Shown: positions 32,749 to 40,707 of the stretch, in pieces
How positions within the stretch are numbered: the stretch's first letter is position 1
How the letters are laid out: each line of letters begins with the position of its first letter
From: Microbacterium testaceum
GTDB lineage: Bacteria > Actinomycetota > Actinomycetes > Actinomycetales > Microbacteriaceae
Length of the DNA: 64,000 nucleotides
Reading direction: 5' to 3'
NCBI RefSeq assembly: GCF_029761935.1
Contig: NZ_CP121699.1
Coordinates: 620,001-684,000, forward strand
The notes under the pieces: generated by a model
Databases searched by the model: none
Seen by the model: the letters and a program-made list of their open reading frames with translations, nothing else
What the model was told of the DNA's origin: nothing
Translations under genes and position numbers: made by a program

Positions 32749-33450
32749 TCAGCGGCGGCACGCGAAGAACAGTCGCGGTGCCTCGTCGTCGACGGGACGA
32801 TCGCGACCGCCGCTCACCTCGACCCGGGTGAATCCCGCGTCCGTCAGCATGCGGCGGACGTCGGTCAACGCGGCGCCGTACTCGGCGATCGTCTCGTCGA
32901 TCGGATCGTGGTCGCCCTCGATGCGCACGTGCCAGTCGTAGCGGTCGTCGCCCTCGTCGCTGATCGAGATCGTGACCGTCGCTCCCCCGGCGACCGTCGT
33001 CTCGGACCGCCCCGCGCCGTCGCGGAGGCGCCCGAGCGTGTTCATGTCGAAGAGGAAGATCCCGTCGGCTTCGAGATGACCGGATGCCACGGCGAACACC
33101 CGCGGCCAGTCCGAGACGGGCAGGTGGTTGACGGTGTCGTAGACGCACGCGACGACATCGAACCGACGATCCAGGGCGACGTCGCGGATGTCCGCCTCGA
33201 TCAGGGCGGCATCCACCCCCTTGATCCGGGCGATCTCGAGCATGTCGGGTGACGCGTCGATGCCGACCTTCGCCCACGTGGCGGGTAGGAGGTCGAGCAC
33301 GGCCCCGGTGCCGCACCCGAGCTCGAGGATCGACTCCACCTCGCGCCCGAGCTCGGCGGTGCGTCTCTCGATCCACGCGGCGAACGGTTCGGGGGTCCCG
33401 CCCTGCAGGACGTCGTAGAAGCGCGCGAATCCGGAGTACATGCGGCTCAT
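32749..33450 (-). CDS. Class I SAM-dependent methyltransferase
   Basis: A 233-residue Rossmann methyltransferase. Motif I is ILELGCGTGAVLDLLP, with the acidic residue of motif II in GIDASPDMLEIAR and motif IV in VACVYDTVNHL. A C-terminal half with FLFDMNTLGRLRD and MLTDAGFTRVEVSGG is typical of small-molecule methyltransferases. The substrate is unknown. It is divergent from the AEC transporter. Confidence 0.82.
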   Translation of the reverse strand: MSRMYSGFARFYDVLQGGTPEPFAAWIERRTAELGREVESILELGCGTGAVLDLLPATWAKVGIDASPDMLEIARIKGVDAALIEADIRDVALDRRFDVVACVYDTVNHLPVSDWPRVFAVASGHLEADGIFLFDMNTLGRLRDGAGRSETTVAGGATVTISISDEGDDRYDWHVRIEGDHDPIDETIAEYGAALTDVRRMLTDAGFTRVEVSGGRDRPVDDEAPRLFFACRR

Positions 33451-33487
33451 CCCACCACGGCGTCACGGAGCGAGCCAAGCGTCCCGC

Positions 33488-33500
33488 TACGCTCGAACCG
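33488..33500 (+). promoter_or_regulatory. -10 box for a leaderless mRNA starting at a tiny upstream ORF
   Basis: TACGCT (33488-33493), then seven bases, then ATG 33501 of the 13-codon ORF that precedes the AEC transporter. Confidence 0.55.
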
Positions 33501-33542
33501 ATGACTCCCCCGTGCGCCCCTCTCCCCCGGTCCAGCGCGTGA
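33501..33542 (+). CDS. 13-residue leaderless upstream ORF (MTPPCAPLPRSSA)
   Basis: An ATG placed at the predicted transcription start opens a 13-codon frame rich in proline, with a Pro-Pro pair and one Cys. Its TGA overlaps the GTG of the AEC transporter (GTGA). The transporter has no ribosome-binding site of its own, so translating this ORF may be needed to reach its start. Whether the peptide itself senses anything is unknown. Confidence 0.45.
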   Translation: MTPPCAPLPRSSA

Positions 33543-34468
33543 GCGGCGTCTTCACCGGCTTCGCGGTCGTCGGTCTCGCGGTCGTGGTGGGCTACACCAT
33601 CGCCCGCATCGATCTGCTCGGGCCGCACGCGCGCCCCGTGCTGAGCCGCCTGACGTTCTTCGTCCTGTCGCCGTTCCTGCTTTTCACGGTGCTCGCGAAG
33701 GCCGACGTCGCCACGCTGTTCTCGGCGCTGCTGCCTGTGTCGATGATCACGGCGGCGGTCGTCATCGGGGTCTACGCGCTGATTTCGGCGCTGATCCTGC
33801 GCCGCAGCGTGGGCGAGACGGTGATCGGCGCGCTGTCGGCCGGCCAGGTGAACAGCAACAACATCGGCATCCCGATCTCGCTCTACATGCTCGGGAACGC
33901 GGCGTACTCGGCTCCGGTGATCCTGTTTCAGTTGCTGGTCCTCATGCCGATCGCCCTCTCGATCCTGGATGCCGCCACCTCGGGCTCGCGCAACGTCGGG
34001 CGTATCCTGTTGCAGACGGCGAAGAACCCGATGCTCATTGGTTCCGCCCTGGGTGTGCTGGTCGCGCTCCTCGACATCGATCTGCCGCCGATCGTTTTCG
34101 ATCCCCTGCAGTTGATCGCCGGCGCGTGCGTTCCCGTGCTGCTGATGTCGTACGGCATGTCGCTGTACGGCCAGCGCGTGCTGACCGAGCCGGGTCGCCG
34201 CGTCGACGTGGTGATCGCCTCGGCCCTGAAGCTCGTGGTGATGCCCGCGCTGGCGTGGCTCGTGGCGACGCTCTTCGCGCTGCCCGCCGACCAGGTGTTC
34301 GTCGTCGTGGTGCTCGCGGCGCTCCCGACGGCACAGAACGTCTTCAACTTCGCGCAGCGGTACGAGGTGGGTGTGATCCTGTCGCGCGACGTGGTCTTCA
34401 TCTCGACGCTCGGGTGCCTGCCGGTGCTGTTCACCGTCGCGCTGTTGCTGGAGCACTCCCCCGCGTGA
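33539..34468 (+). CDS. AEC family transporter
   Basis: A 309-residue membrane carrier of the auxin efflux carrier family, with about ten hydrophobic segments in two five-helix halves. Family-like segments are GQVNSNNIGIPISLYMLGNA and VVVLAALPTAQNVFNFAQRY, the crossover regions of the fold. Bacterial members move organic acids or amino acids; the substrate is not predictable. GTG 33539 gives the usual start (SGVFTGFAVVGLAVV). An in-frame GTG at 33512 is possible but adds a non-conserved proline-rich extension. Confidence 0.85.
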   Translation: MSGVFTGFAVVGLAVVVGYTIARIDLLGPHARPVLSRLTFFVLSPFLLFTVLAKADVATLFSALLPVSMITAAVVIGVYALISALILRRSVGETVIGALSAGQVNSNNIGIPISLYMLGNAAYSAPVILFQLLVLMPIALSILDAATSGSRNVGRILLQTAKNPMLIGSALGVLVALLDIDLPPIVFDPLQLIAGACVPVLLMSYGMSLYGQRVLTEPGRRVDVVIASALKLVVMPALAWLVATLFALPADQVFVVVVLAALPTAQNVFNFAQRYEVGVILSRDVVFISTLGCLPVLFTVALLLEHSPA

Positions 34469-34541
34469 GGGTCCTCGCGCGCGGTGAACCGTCGGGTCTA
34501 GGGTGAGAGTCGTTCCCAGCTTTCACTCAGAAAGGCTCGCC

Positions 34542-35090
34542 ATGTCGACCTCCACGACCAACCCCGCCGTCGGGGCCGTGCGCACCGCGCTCGGCGTCAG
34601 CGGAGCCCTCTCCCTCGTCATCGGTCTGCTCATCCTCATCTGGCCGGGACGCACCGCCGAGGTCGCCGTCGGCATCATCTCGATCTACGTGATCATCGCC
34701 GGTCTCGTGAACATCGCCATCGGCCTGTTCTGGCGCTCGGGATGGGCGCGCCTCGGCTACCTCGTGCTCGGCGTGCTGTTCATCGTCGCGGGCATCTTCT
34801 CGTTCGCCAACCTCTCGGCCACGACCGCGTGGTTCGGGGTCTTCATCGGCACCCTGGTCGGCATCCTCTGGATCATCGAGGGCGTCGTCTCGCTCACGAC
34901 GGCCGGTCACCGGTCGAAGGCGCGGGCCTGGACGATCTTCTTCGCGATCGTCAGCATCCTCGCCGGCATCGTGCTGCTCTTCTCGCCGTTGCTCGGCGCG
35001 GTGACCCTGTTCCTGCTCATCGGCATCTCGCTCGTGATCCTGGGCGTGTTCCAGATCGTGCGGGCGATCCAGTTCGGCAAAGCCGTCTGA
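34542..35090 (+). CDS. HdeD family (DUF308) membrane protein
   Basis: A 182-residue protein with six hydrophobic segments in three repeated hairpins, as in the HdeD/DUF308 family. E. coli HdeD is linked to acid resistance at high density, but actinobacterial members have no proven role. AAAGG lies upstream of the ATG. TAGGGT (34499-34504) predicts a transcript starting about 30 bases before the ATG, so this gene has a normal leader. A strong bidirectional terminator follows. Confidence 0.82.
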   Translation: MSTSTTNPAVGAVRTALGVSGALSLVIGLLILIWPGRTAEVAVGIISIYVIIAGLVNIAIGLFWRSGWARLGYLVLGVLFIVAGIFSFANLSATTAWFGVFIGTLVGILWIIEGVVSLTTAGHRSKARAWTIFFAIVSILAGIVLLFSPLLGAVTLFLLIGISLVILGVFQIVRAIQFGKAV

Positions 35091-35098
35091 TCTCGAAC

Positions 35099-35136
35099 GA
35101 ACAGGGCCCGGATGTCATGGCATCCGGGCCCTGTTC
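35099..35136. terminator. Bidirectional terminator between the HdeD-like and S9 peptidase genes
   Basis: A perfect 16-bp stem (35099-35114 with 35121-35136, arm GAACAGGGCCCGGATG) with a six-base loop, between convergent stops. Confidence 0.92.
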
Positions 35137-35141
35137 ATGTC

Positions 35142-37112
35142 TCACCCCACCGGCAGGTGGCGGCTCCACCACTCGAGGACGGCGTCGAAACGCTGCACCC
35201 GGTGCTGCGGGCGCCCGGCGCGCGTGAGCTCGTGATCCTCGCCCGGGAAGATGAGCATCTCGGCCTCGACGCCGTTGCGCTTGAGCGCCGCGTAGTACCG
35301 CGTCGCCTGATCGAGCGGGCAGCGGTAGTCGAGTTCGGAGTGCAGCACGAGCGTGGGTGTGGCGACCTGGTCGACGACGGCCATGGGACTCTGCGCGGCC
35401 ACGAGCACCGGGTCGGTGCCGACGTACTCGTCGCCGAAGAACGAGCCGATGTCGCTCGAGCCCGGGAAGGCGGCGGGGTCGAGGAATCCGCGCTCGACGA
35501 TCGCTGCGGCGAAGCGGTGCTCGTGCGCGATGATCCACGCGGTCATGTACCCGCCGTACGAGCCGCCCATGACACCCACGCGATCCGCGTCGAGCCGCGG
35601 GTCGACGCCGACGACGCCGTCGAAGAAGTCCATGACGTCGAAGAAGTCGAGGGTGCCCATGCGGCGGCGGATCGAGCGACCGTGTGAGCGGCCGTAACCG
35701 GCGCTCCCCCGCGGGTTGCTGTAGACGACCGCGTATCCGGCGTCGACGAGCACCTGCGTCTCGTCGAACAGGTGCACGCCGTACGAGGCGTAGGGGCCGC
35801 CGTGGATCTGCAGGATGACCGGGAACGGTCCCTCGCCCTCGGGCACGGCCACCCAGCCGTGCACGGGATAACCGTCTCGACCGACGATCTCGTGCTCGAC
35901 CGGGACGACGACCCCCGCCGCGCGAGCGGCCTGGCCGAACGCGGTGAGCGCCCGCACCTCCGACCCCTCGATCACGACGAGCTCGCCGGAGGACTCGGGA
36001 GAGGCGACGGATGCCGCGACCCTGCCCTGCGCGACGGCATGGCCGTTCACCTCGAGGTCGCCGCCGAGCACGTGCTCCACCCGCCCGTCGCGGGTCACAC
36101 GCAAAAGCCGCAGGCGACCGCGCGTGCGGTCCTGCACGAGGATCTCGTCGCCGTCGAACGAGAGGTGACTGCCGACCTCGCCGAGGTCGACCGTCTCGGG
36201 GTCAGTGAGCGGACGCGGTCCGTCGGCCTCGAGGACGAAGAGCGCGACACCGGGCGCGACGAAGTCGATCCCCTCGTCGCCCACGTCGTTCGCGAGCACG
36301 AAGACCGCGCCGTCGGGCGCGACGTCGACTGTCGCCACCGAGAGGTTCTCGGACGAGCTCAGCACCTCGCGCTGCTCGCCGCTGTCTACCGCGACCGCGA
36401 CCACCCGGTCGCGCAGGTCGCGCCGTGCGGTCTCGATTACGTCGGGGACGCTCAGCAACTCCGCGCCGTCGGCGGCCCAGACGACGCCGTTCCAGCTCGT
36501 CTCCCCGTGGGTGAGCTGCGTCGCGGGCTCGGCCACGACGCGTTTCTCGGGCGTCTCGAGGGACGGCGCCGGCGCGTAGAACGGCTCGACGTCGGTCGCG
36601 GGCACGTCGATGACGAACAGCTGCGCCGGCCGGTCGAGGTAGCCGAGCCCGTTGGCGTGCCAGCGAATGCCGGTGATCCGGCGCGGCGGCTCGGCGGCGG
36701 CATCTCGTCCCTCGACCGTGCCGTAGCGGCCGGGTTCGGGCACGCGCGCCGTGAAGGCGAGCCGGCCGCCGTCGGGCGAGAACGCCAGGGCGGTCACTCC
36801 CCCGGGCTGGTCGGTGACCTGCACGGGCTCACCCCCGGACGAGGCAACGACGAAGACCTGCGCGTGTCCCTTGTCGTCGGCGCGGAGGAACGCGATCGTC
36901 GCGTCGTCGGGAGACAGGTGGGGCGCCCGATCGGCGACCCCCCGCGTGAGGCGCCGGGGCGAGCCGGCGGGCAACTCGACCCGCCAGAGCTGCCCGACCG
37001 CGCGGTCGGCGGCAAGATCGGGGCGAGAGGTCGCGAAGACGGCGAACGCCCCCGAAGCGGCGATCGCGGGCCGACCGACCCCGATCAGTGTCTCGATGTC
37101 GGTCGGCCGCAT
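35142..37112 (-). CDS. S9 family peptidase (prolyl oligopeptidase type)
   Basis: A 656-residue serine peptidase. The N-terminal part (about 1-390) is a WD/propeller region with repeats such as PHLSPDDATIAFLR and ALAFSPDGGRLAF. The C-terminal alpha/beta hydrolase (from about 400) holds the triad: Ser in VGVMGGSYGGYMTAWI, Asp in LHSELDYRCPLDQ, His in PGEDHELTR. There is no signal peptide, so it likely trims peptides in the cytoplasm. It starts two bases after the stop of the upstream SDR gene, and the two are probably co-transcribed. Confidence 0.92.
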   Translation of the reverse strand: MRPTDIETLIGVGRPAIAASGAFAVFATSRPDLAADRAVGQLWRVELPAGSPRRLTRGVADRAPHLSPDDATIAFLRADDKGHAQVFVVASSGGEPVQVTDQPGGVTALAFSPDGGRLAFTARVPEPGRYGTVEGRDAAAEPPRRITGIRWHANGLGYLDRPAQLFVIDVPATDVEPFYAPAPSLETPEKRVVAEPATQLTHGETSWNGVVWAADGAELLSVPDVIETARRDLRDRVVAVAVDSGEQREVLSSSENLSVATVDVAPDGAVFVLANDVGDEGIDFVAPGVALFVLEADGPRPLTDPETVDLGEVGSHLSFDGDEILVQDRTRGRLRLLRVTRDGRVEHVLGGDLEVNGHAVAQGRVAASVASPESSGELVVIEGSEVRALTAFGQAARAAGVVVPVEHEIVGRDGYPVHGWVAVPEGEGPFPVILQIHGGPYASYGVHLFDETQVLVDAGYAVVYSNPRGSAGYGRSHGRSIRRRMGTLDFFDVMDFFDGVVGVDPRLDADRVGVMGGSYGGYMTAWIIAHEHRFAAAIVERGFLDPAAFPGSSDIGSFFGDEYVGTDPVLVAAQSPMAVVDQVATPTLVLHSELDYRCPLDQATRYYAALKRNGVEAEMLIFPGEDHELTRAGRPQHRVQRFDAVLEWWSRHLPVG

Positions 37113-37114
37113 GC

Positions 37115-37879
37115 TCACTCGCCTCCGAACGAACCCGTGTCTCCGACGAGGCGGGTGTTGTCGGCGGGCACCGGGTCGACCGCGGCGCGGGCCACCTCGG
37201 CAGCGAACTCCGACACGTTGTAGAGCTTGCCGGCGTCTTCGCGACGGGCCGAGATGGCACCGGGGTTCGCGCGCTCGAGCAGGGTCGCCGTGATGGTGCC
37301 CTCGATCATGTCGCCCGAGACGACGGTGAAGCCGATGCCGCGCTCCTCGAGAGCCGGGATCTTCTCGCGCAGGGCGTCCTCGCCGGCGCGCTTGGACAGG
37401 GCGACCGGCTCGTATTCGGGCATGGTCGGGGTGGTGCGGATGAAGTGCGCCTGGTGGCTGGTCACGAAGACGACGCGCGCGTCGTCCGTGAGCAGCGGCA
37501 GGGCGGTGTCGAGCACGTTGACCTGCGCGTCGCGGTTGAGCAGCAGCGCGTAGTCCTCGGCCATGCCCGACTCCATGCCGCCCGAGGCGTTGAGCACGAG
37601 GATGTCGAGACCGCCGAAGGTGCGCTCGACCTCGTCGAACATCGCCTTCACCGATTCGGGGTCGGTGAGGTCGGCGCCGACGACGAGGGCCTCGACGCCG
37701 AGCTCGCGCAGCTGCGTGGCGAGCTTCTCGGCGCGGGGCGCCTTGTTGCGGAAGTTGATGACGACGTTCGCGCCGGCCTCGGCGAAGTAGCGGACGGTGT
37801 CGGCGCCGATGCCGCGCGACGAGCCGGTGACGAGGGCGGTCTTGCCGCTCAGCGAGCCGGACGGGAGGGTCTGGGACAC
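37115..37879 (-). CDS. SDR family protein with non-canonical active site
   Basis: A 254-residue short-chain dehydrogenase. Cofactor binding is clear (ALVTGSSRGIGADTV), as is VLNASGGMESG in place of NNAG. The catalytic region reads VFVTSHQAHF followed by YEPVALSKRAGEDAL: the Lys is present but the residue four before it is Val, and the nearest Tyr is seven before. The GTG start has AGGAG upstream; TAGGCT (rev. comp. of 37913-37918) is a likely -10. The S9 peptidase follows directly in the same transcript. Confidence 0.83.
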   Translation of the reverse strand: MSQTLPSGSLSGKTALVTGSSRGIGADTVRYFAEAGANVVINFRNKAPRAEKLATQLRELGVEALVVGADLTDPESVKAMFDEVERTFGGLDILVLNASGGMESGMAEDYALLLNRDAQVNVLDTALPLLTDDARVVFVTSHQAHFIRTTPTMPEYEPVALSKRAGEDALREKIPALEERGIGFTVVSGDMIEGTITATLLERANPGAISARREDAGKLYNVSEFAAEVARAAVDPVPADNTRLVGDTGSFGGE

Positions 37880-38021
37880 GGGAGTTCTCCTGACGATTCG
37901 GAATCAGCCCCCAGCCTATCGAGCGGGATACCAAGGCCTCGGGGCGACGGCGCCTGTGCGGAGGATGAGAACCGGCCCCGGTGTCGGTGCCCAGTGCTAC
38001 GTTCGGGCCAGGAGGCACGAA

Positions 38022-38498
38022 ATGGACGTTCTCTCCATCGTCGAGATGTGGGCCTGGATCGGCTGGATCCTGCTCATCCTCGTCTTCCTCGTGTGCGAGA
38101 TGCTCACCGGCGAGTTGACGTTCCTGATGGTCGCGGTGGGGAGCCTCGTCGGCCTCGTCTCCGACCTGATGGGCGCACCGCTCTGGCTGCAGATCATCGT
38201 CGCGGCCGTCGCTTCGGTCGCGCTCCTGCTGTTCGTGCGTCCGCCCCTGCTGCAACGACTGCATCGCGACGCCGACCCCCGGCCTTCCAACGTCGAAGCG
38301 CTGCTAGGTCTCGAGGGCCTGGTCCTGTCGCGGATGTCGGCGTCGGTCCCCGGACAGGTCAAGCTCTCGAACGGTGACGTGTGGACCGCGCGCGCCGAGA
38401 CCGACACCCGGATCGACCCCGCCACGCGCATCGAGGTCGTCCGTATCGACGGCGCCACCGCCGTCGTCCGCGCGCGAAGCCAGGAGGCGACATCATGA
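38022..38498 (+). CDS. NfeD family protein
   Basis: A 158-residue short NfeD protein: two or three hydrophobic segments (about residues 8-30, 32-50 and 52-72), then a C-terminal OB-fold (EALLGLEGLVLSRMSASVPGQ... ending VVRARS). NfeD proteins pair with SPFH proteins, and the next gene is one, overlapping by four bases. GGAGG lies before the ATG; TACGTT (37998-38003) is a likely -10. Its promoter region is shared divergently with the SDR-S9 pair. Confidence 0.88.
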   Translation: MDVLSIVEMWAWIGWILLILVFLVCEMLTGELTFLMVAVGSLVGLVSDLMGAPLWLQIIVAAVASVALLLFVRPPLLQRLHRDADPRPSNVEALLGLEGLVLSRMSASVPGQVKLSNGDVWTARAETDTRIDPATRIEVVRIDGATAVVRARSQEATS

Positions 38499-39430
38499 AC
38501 GATCTGATCCCCGTCACGATCGGGTGGGTCCTCGCGGCCGTGGTGGTGATCTTCGTCGTCGTGGTGCTGTTCCGCGCGATCCGGATCATTCCGCAGGCCC
38601 GCGCCGGAGTGGTCGAGCGACTCGGCCGCTACCACAAGACGCTCAGCCCGGGCCTGAACCTCGTCGTCCCCCTCGTCGACCGCGTGCGGCCCCTGATCGA
38701 CATGCGCGAGCAGGTCGTGTCGTTCCCCCCGCAGCCGGTCATCACCGAGGACAACCTGGTCGTCTCGATCGACACGGTCGTGTACTTCCAGGTCACCGAC
38801 GCTCGGGCCGCGACCTACGAGATCGCCAACTACCTCGGCGCCGTCGAGCAACTGACGACCACGACCCTTCGCAACGTCGTGGGCGGCCTCAACCTCGAGC
38901 AGGCGCTCACCAGCCGCGACAACATCAACGGTCAGTTGCGCGTCGTCCTCGACGAGGCCACGGGAAAATGGGGCATTCGGGTGGGACGCGTCGAGCTCAA
39001 GGCGATCGATCCGCCCCTCTCGATCCAGGACTCGATGGAGAAGCAGATGAGAGCCGAACGCGATCGCCGCGCCGCGATCCTGACCGCCGAGGGGTCCAAG
39101 CAGTCGCAGATCCTCGAGGCCGAGGGGCGCCGTCAGGCGGCGATCCTCGAGGCCGAGGGCGAAAAGCAGGCGGCAGTCCTGCGCGCGCAGGGCGAGGCCG
39201 AGGCGATCCACTCGGTGTTCACGGCGATCCACGAGGGCCGGCCCGACGACAAGCTCCTCGCGTACCAGTACCTTCAGACGCTGCCGAAGATCAGCGACAG
39301 CTCGTCGAGCAAGCTGTGGATCATCCCGAGCGAGTTCACCGAGGCGCTGAAGGGCATCTCCGGCGCGTTCGTCTCGCGCTCAGGCGACGACTCCCCCGCC
39401 GCTGCGTCCCCGCAGAGCTCGGCTCCGTGA
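38495..39430 (+). CDS. SPFH/band-7 (slipin-type) membrane protein
   Basis: A 311-residue stomatin-like protein. An N-terminal membrane anchor (residues 6-28) is followed by the band-7 domain (RIIPQARAGVVERLGRYHKTL, VVSIDTVVYFQVTDARAA, VVGGLNLEQALTSRDNIN), and then an Ala/Glu-rich coiled coil with near repeats of the form QILEAEGRRQAAILEAEG. Such proteins form large rings in membrane microdomains with NfeD. The start overlaps the nfeD stop (ATGA), and the stop overlaps the next gene. Confidence 0.9.
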   Translation: MNDLIPVTIGWVLAAVVVIFVVVVLFRAIRIIPQARAGVVERLGRYHKTLSPGLNLVVPLVDRVRPLIDMREQVVSFPPQPVITEDNLVVSIDTVVYFQVTDARAATYEIANYLGAVEQLTTTTLRNVVGGLNLEQALTSRDNINGQLRVVLDEATGKWGIRVGRVELKAIDPPLSIQDSMEKQMRAERDRRAAILTAEGSKQSQILEAEGRRQAAILEAEGEKQAAVLRAQGEAEAIHSVFTAIHEGRPDDKLLAYQYLQTLPKISDSSSSKLWIIPSEFTEALKGISGAFVSRSGDDSPAAASPQSSAP

Positions 39431-40227
39431 TGACGCGGCATCCCTACCTCTCCCCGGATGCCCCGCGTGTGCTCGCCCACCGCGGTCTGATGACGGCGGA
39501 TGCCGCCGCGCACGGGGTGGCCGAGAACTCCTTCGCCGCGGTGGCCGAGGCGCACGCCGCCGGGGCCGACTACGTCGAGTCGGACTGCCACCTCACCGCC
39601 GACGGCGAGGTCGTGCTGTTCCACGACGACGACCTGCGGCGGGTCGCCGATGATCCGCGGGCCATCGCCGATGTCCGCCTGCACGAGATCGAAGAGCTGA
39701 TGTCGGAGCGCGGGGGGCTCATCACGCTGGTCCAAGCCCTCGAGTCCTTCCCCGACGTGCGCTTCAACCTCGATGTGAAGGCCGCGGCCGCAGCGGGCGC
39801 GGTCGGCCGCCTCGTCGCCCCGCATGCCGAGCGCGTCCTGGTCACGAGCTTCTCCGACGAGCGTCGACGCGATGCCCTCGCCGCCGCGCGGGCCGCGGGG
39901 GCGCGGATGCGTCCGGCCACCTCGCCCGGGTCGGCGACGATCGCCCGCCTTCTCGCCGCTCGCGCGCTGCACCGAACCCGCCTGGTCCGTTCTCTCCTGA
40001 GCGAGGTCGACGCCCTGCAGATCCCCGAGCGCCAGGGGCCGATCCCCGTGATCACGCGCGGGTTGCTGCGAGACGCGCACGCCGCCGGTGTCGAGGTGCA
40101 CGTGTGGACCGTGAACGACGAAGACGACATGTCCCGGCTGCTCGACCTCGGCGTGGACGGCCTCGTCACCGACCGCGCCGACGCGGCCATCGCGCTGGTG
40201 AACACACGGGGAACAGCGGCTGTCTGA
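39430..40227 (+). CDS. Glycerophosphodiester phosphodiesterase family protein
   Basis: A 265-residue TIM-barrel phosphodiesterase. The start VLAHRGLMTADAAAHGVAENS has the catalytic HRG. YVESDCHLTADGEVVLFHDDDL supplies the metal-binding Glu and Asp and the second catalytic His (usual E-x-D ... HD). The late VEVHVWTVNDEDDMSRLLDLGVDG is also typical. It has no signal peptide, so cytoplasmic recycling of phospholipid head groups is likely. The start shares one base with the preceding stop. Confidence 0.88.
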   Translation: MTRHPYLSPDAPRVLAHRGLMTADAAAHGVAENSFAAVAEAHAAGADYVESDCHLTADGEVVLFHDDDLRRVADDPRAIADVRLHEIEELMSERGGLITLVQALESFPDVRFNLDVKAAAAAGAVGRLVAPHAERVLVTSFSDERRRDALAAARAAGARMRPATSPGSATIARLLAARALHRTRLVRSLLSEVDALQIPERQGPIPVITRGLLRDAHAAGVEVHVWTVNDEDDMSRLLDLGVDGLVTDRADAAIALVNTRGTAAV

Positions 40228-40320
40228 GCATCCACTGTGAAACCCGTCAGGACGCGCGGAGTTCGAATAAAGCGCACAGGTGCGAACGTTATACATGGGG
40301 ACCGACGAGAGGACCACAAA

Positions 40321-40692
40321 ATGGCAGACCGCAGTCTCCGCGGCATCCGACTCGGCGCCCAAAGCCTCCAGAGCGAAGACGGCGTCGTGTTTCACGACCG
40401 TGCACAACACACCTACTCCTGCAGCACCTGCGGACGCGACACCGTCCTGACCTTCGCTGCTGACGCCGAGGTTCCCGACGCTTGGGAGTGCCGCACCTGC
40501 GGTGCCGAGGCGCTTCTTCGCATCGGCGACGGCACGGCGACCGTCGACCACAGCGCCGACAAGGCTGCCCGTACGCACTGGGACATGCTCCTGGAGCGTC
40601 GCACCATCCCCGAGCTCGAGGAACTCCTCGAGGAGCGCCTCGCGTTCGTCCGCGCTCGTCGCGGCGCGGGGAACGAGAAGCTCAGCGCCTGA
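40321..40692 (+). CDS. rbpA: RNA polymerase-binding protein RbpA
   Basis: RbpA is an essential actinobacterial factor that binds the principal sigma factor and helps open promoters. The 123-residue product has the N-terminal tail and basic start (MADRSLRGIRLGAQSLQSEDG), the zinc-ribbon cysteines in YSCSTCGRD and WECRTCGAE, and the sigma-interacting C-terminus (RTHWDMLLERRTIPELEELLEERL). AGGA precedes the ATG. The 93-base upstream gap has an AT-rich GTTATACAT near 40288 that may be the -10. The terminator downstream overlaps the end of lnt. Confidence 0.95.
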   Translation: MADRSLRGIRLGAQSLQSEDGVVFHDRAQHTYSCSTCGRDTVLTFAADAEVPDAWECRTCGAEALLRIGDGTATVDHSADKAARTHWDMLLERRTIPELEELLEERLAFVRARRGAGNEKLSA

Positions 40693-40707
40693 CGTTGACC
40701 CGCTGAT

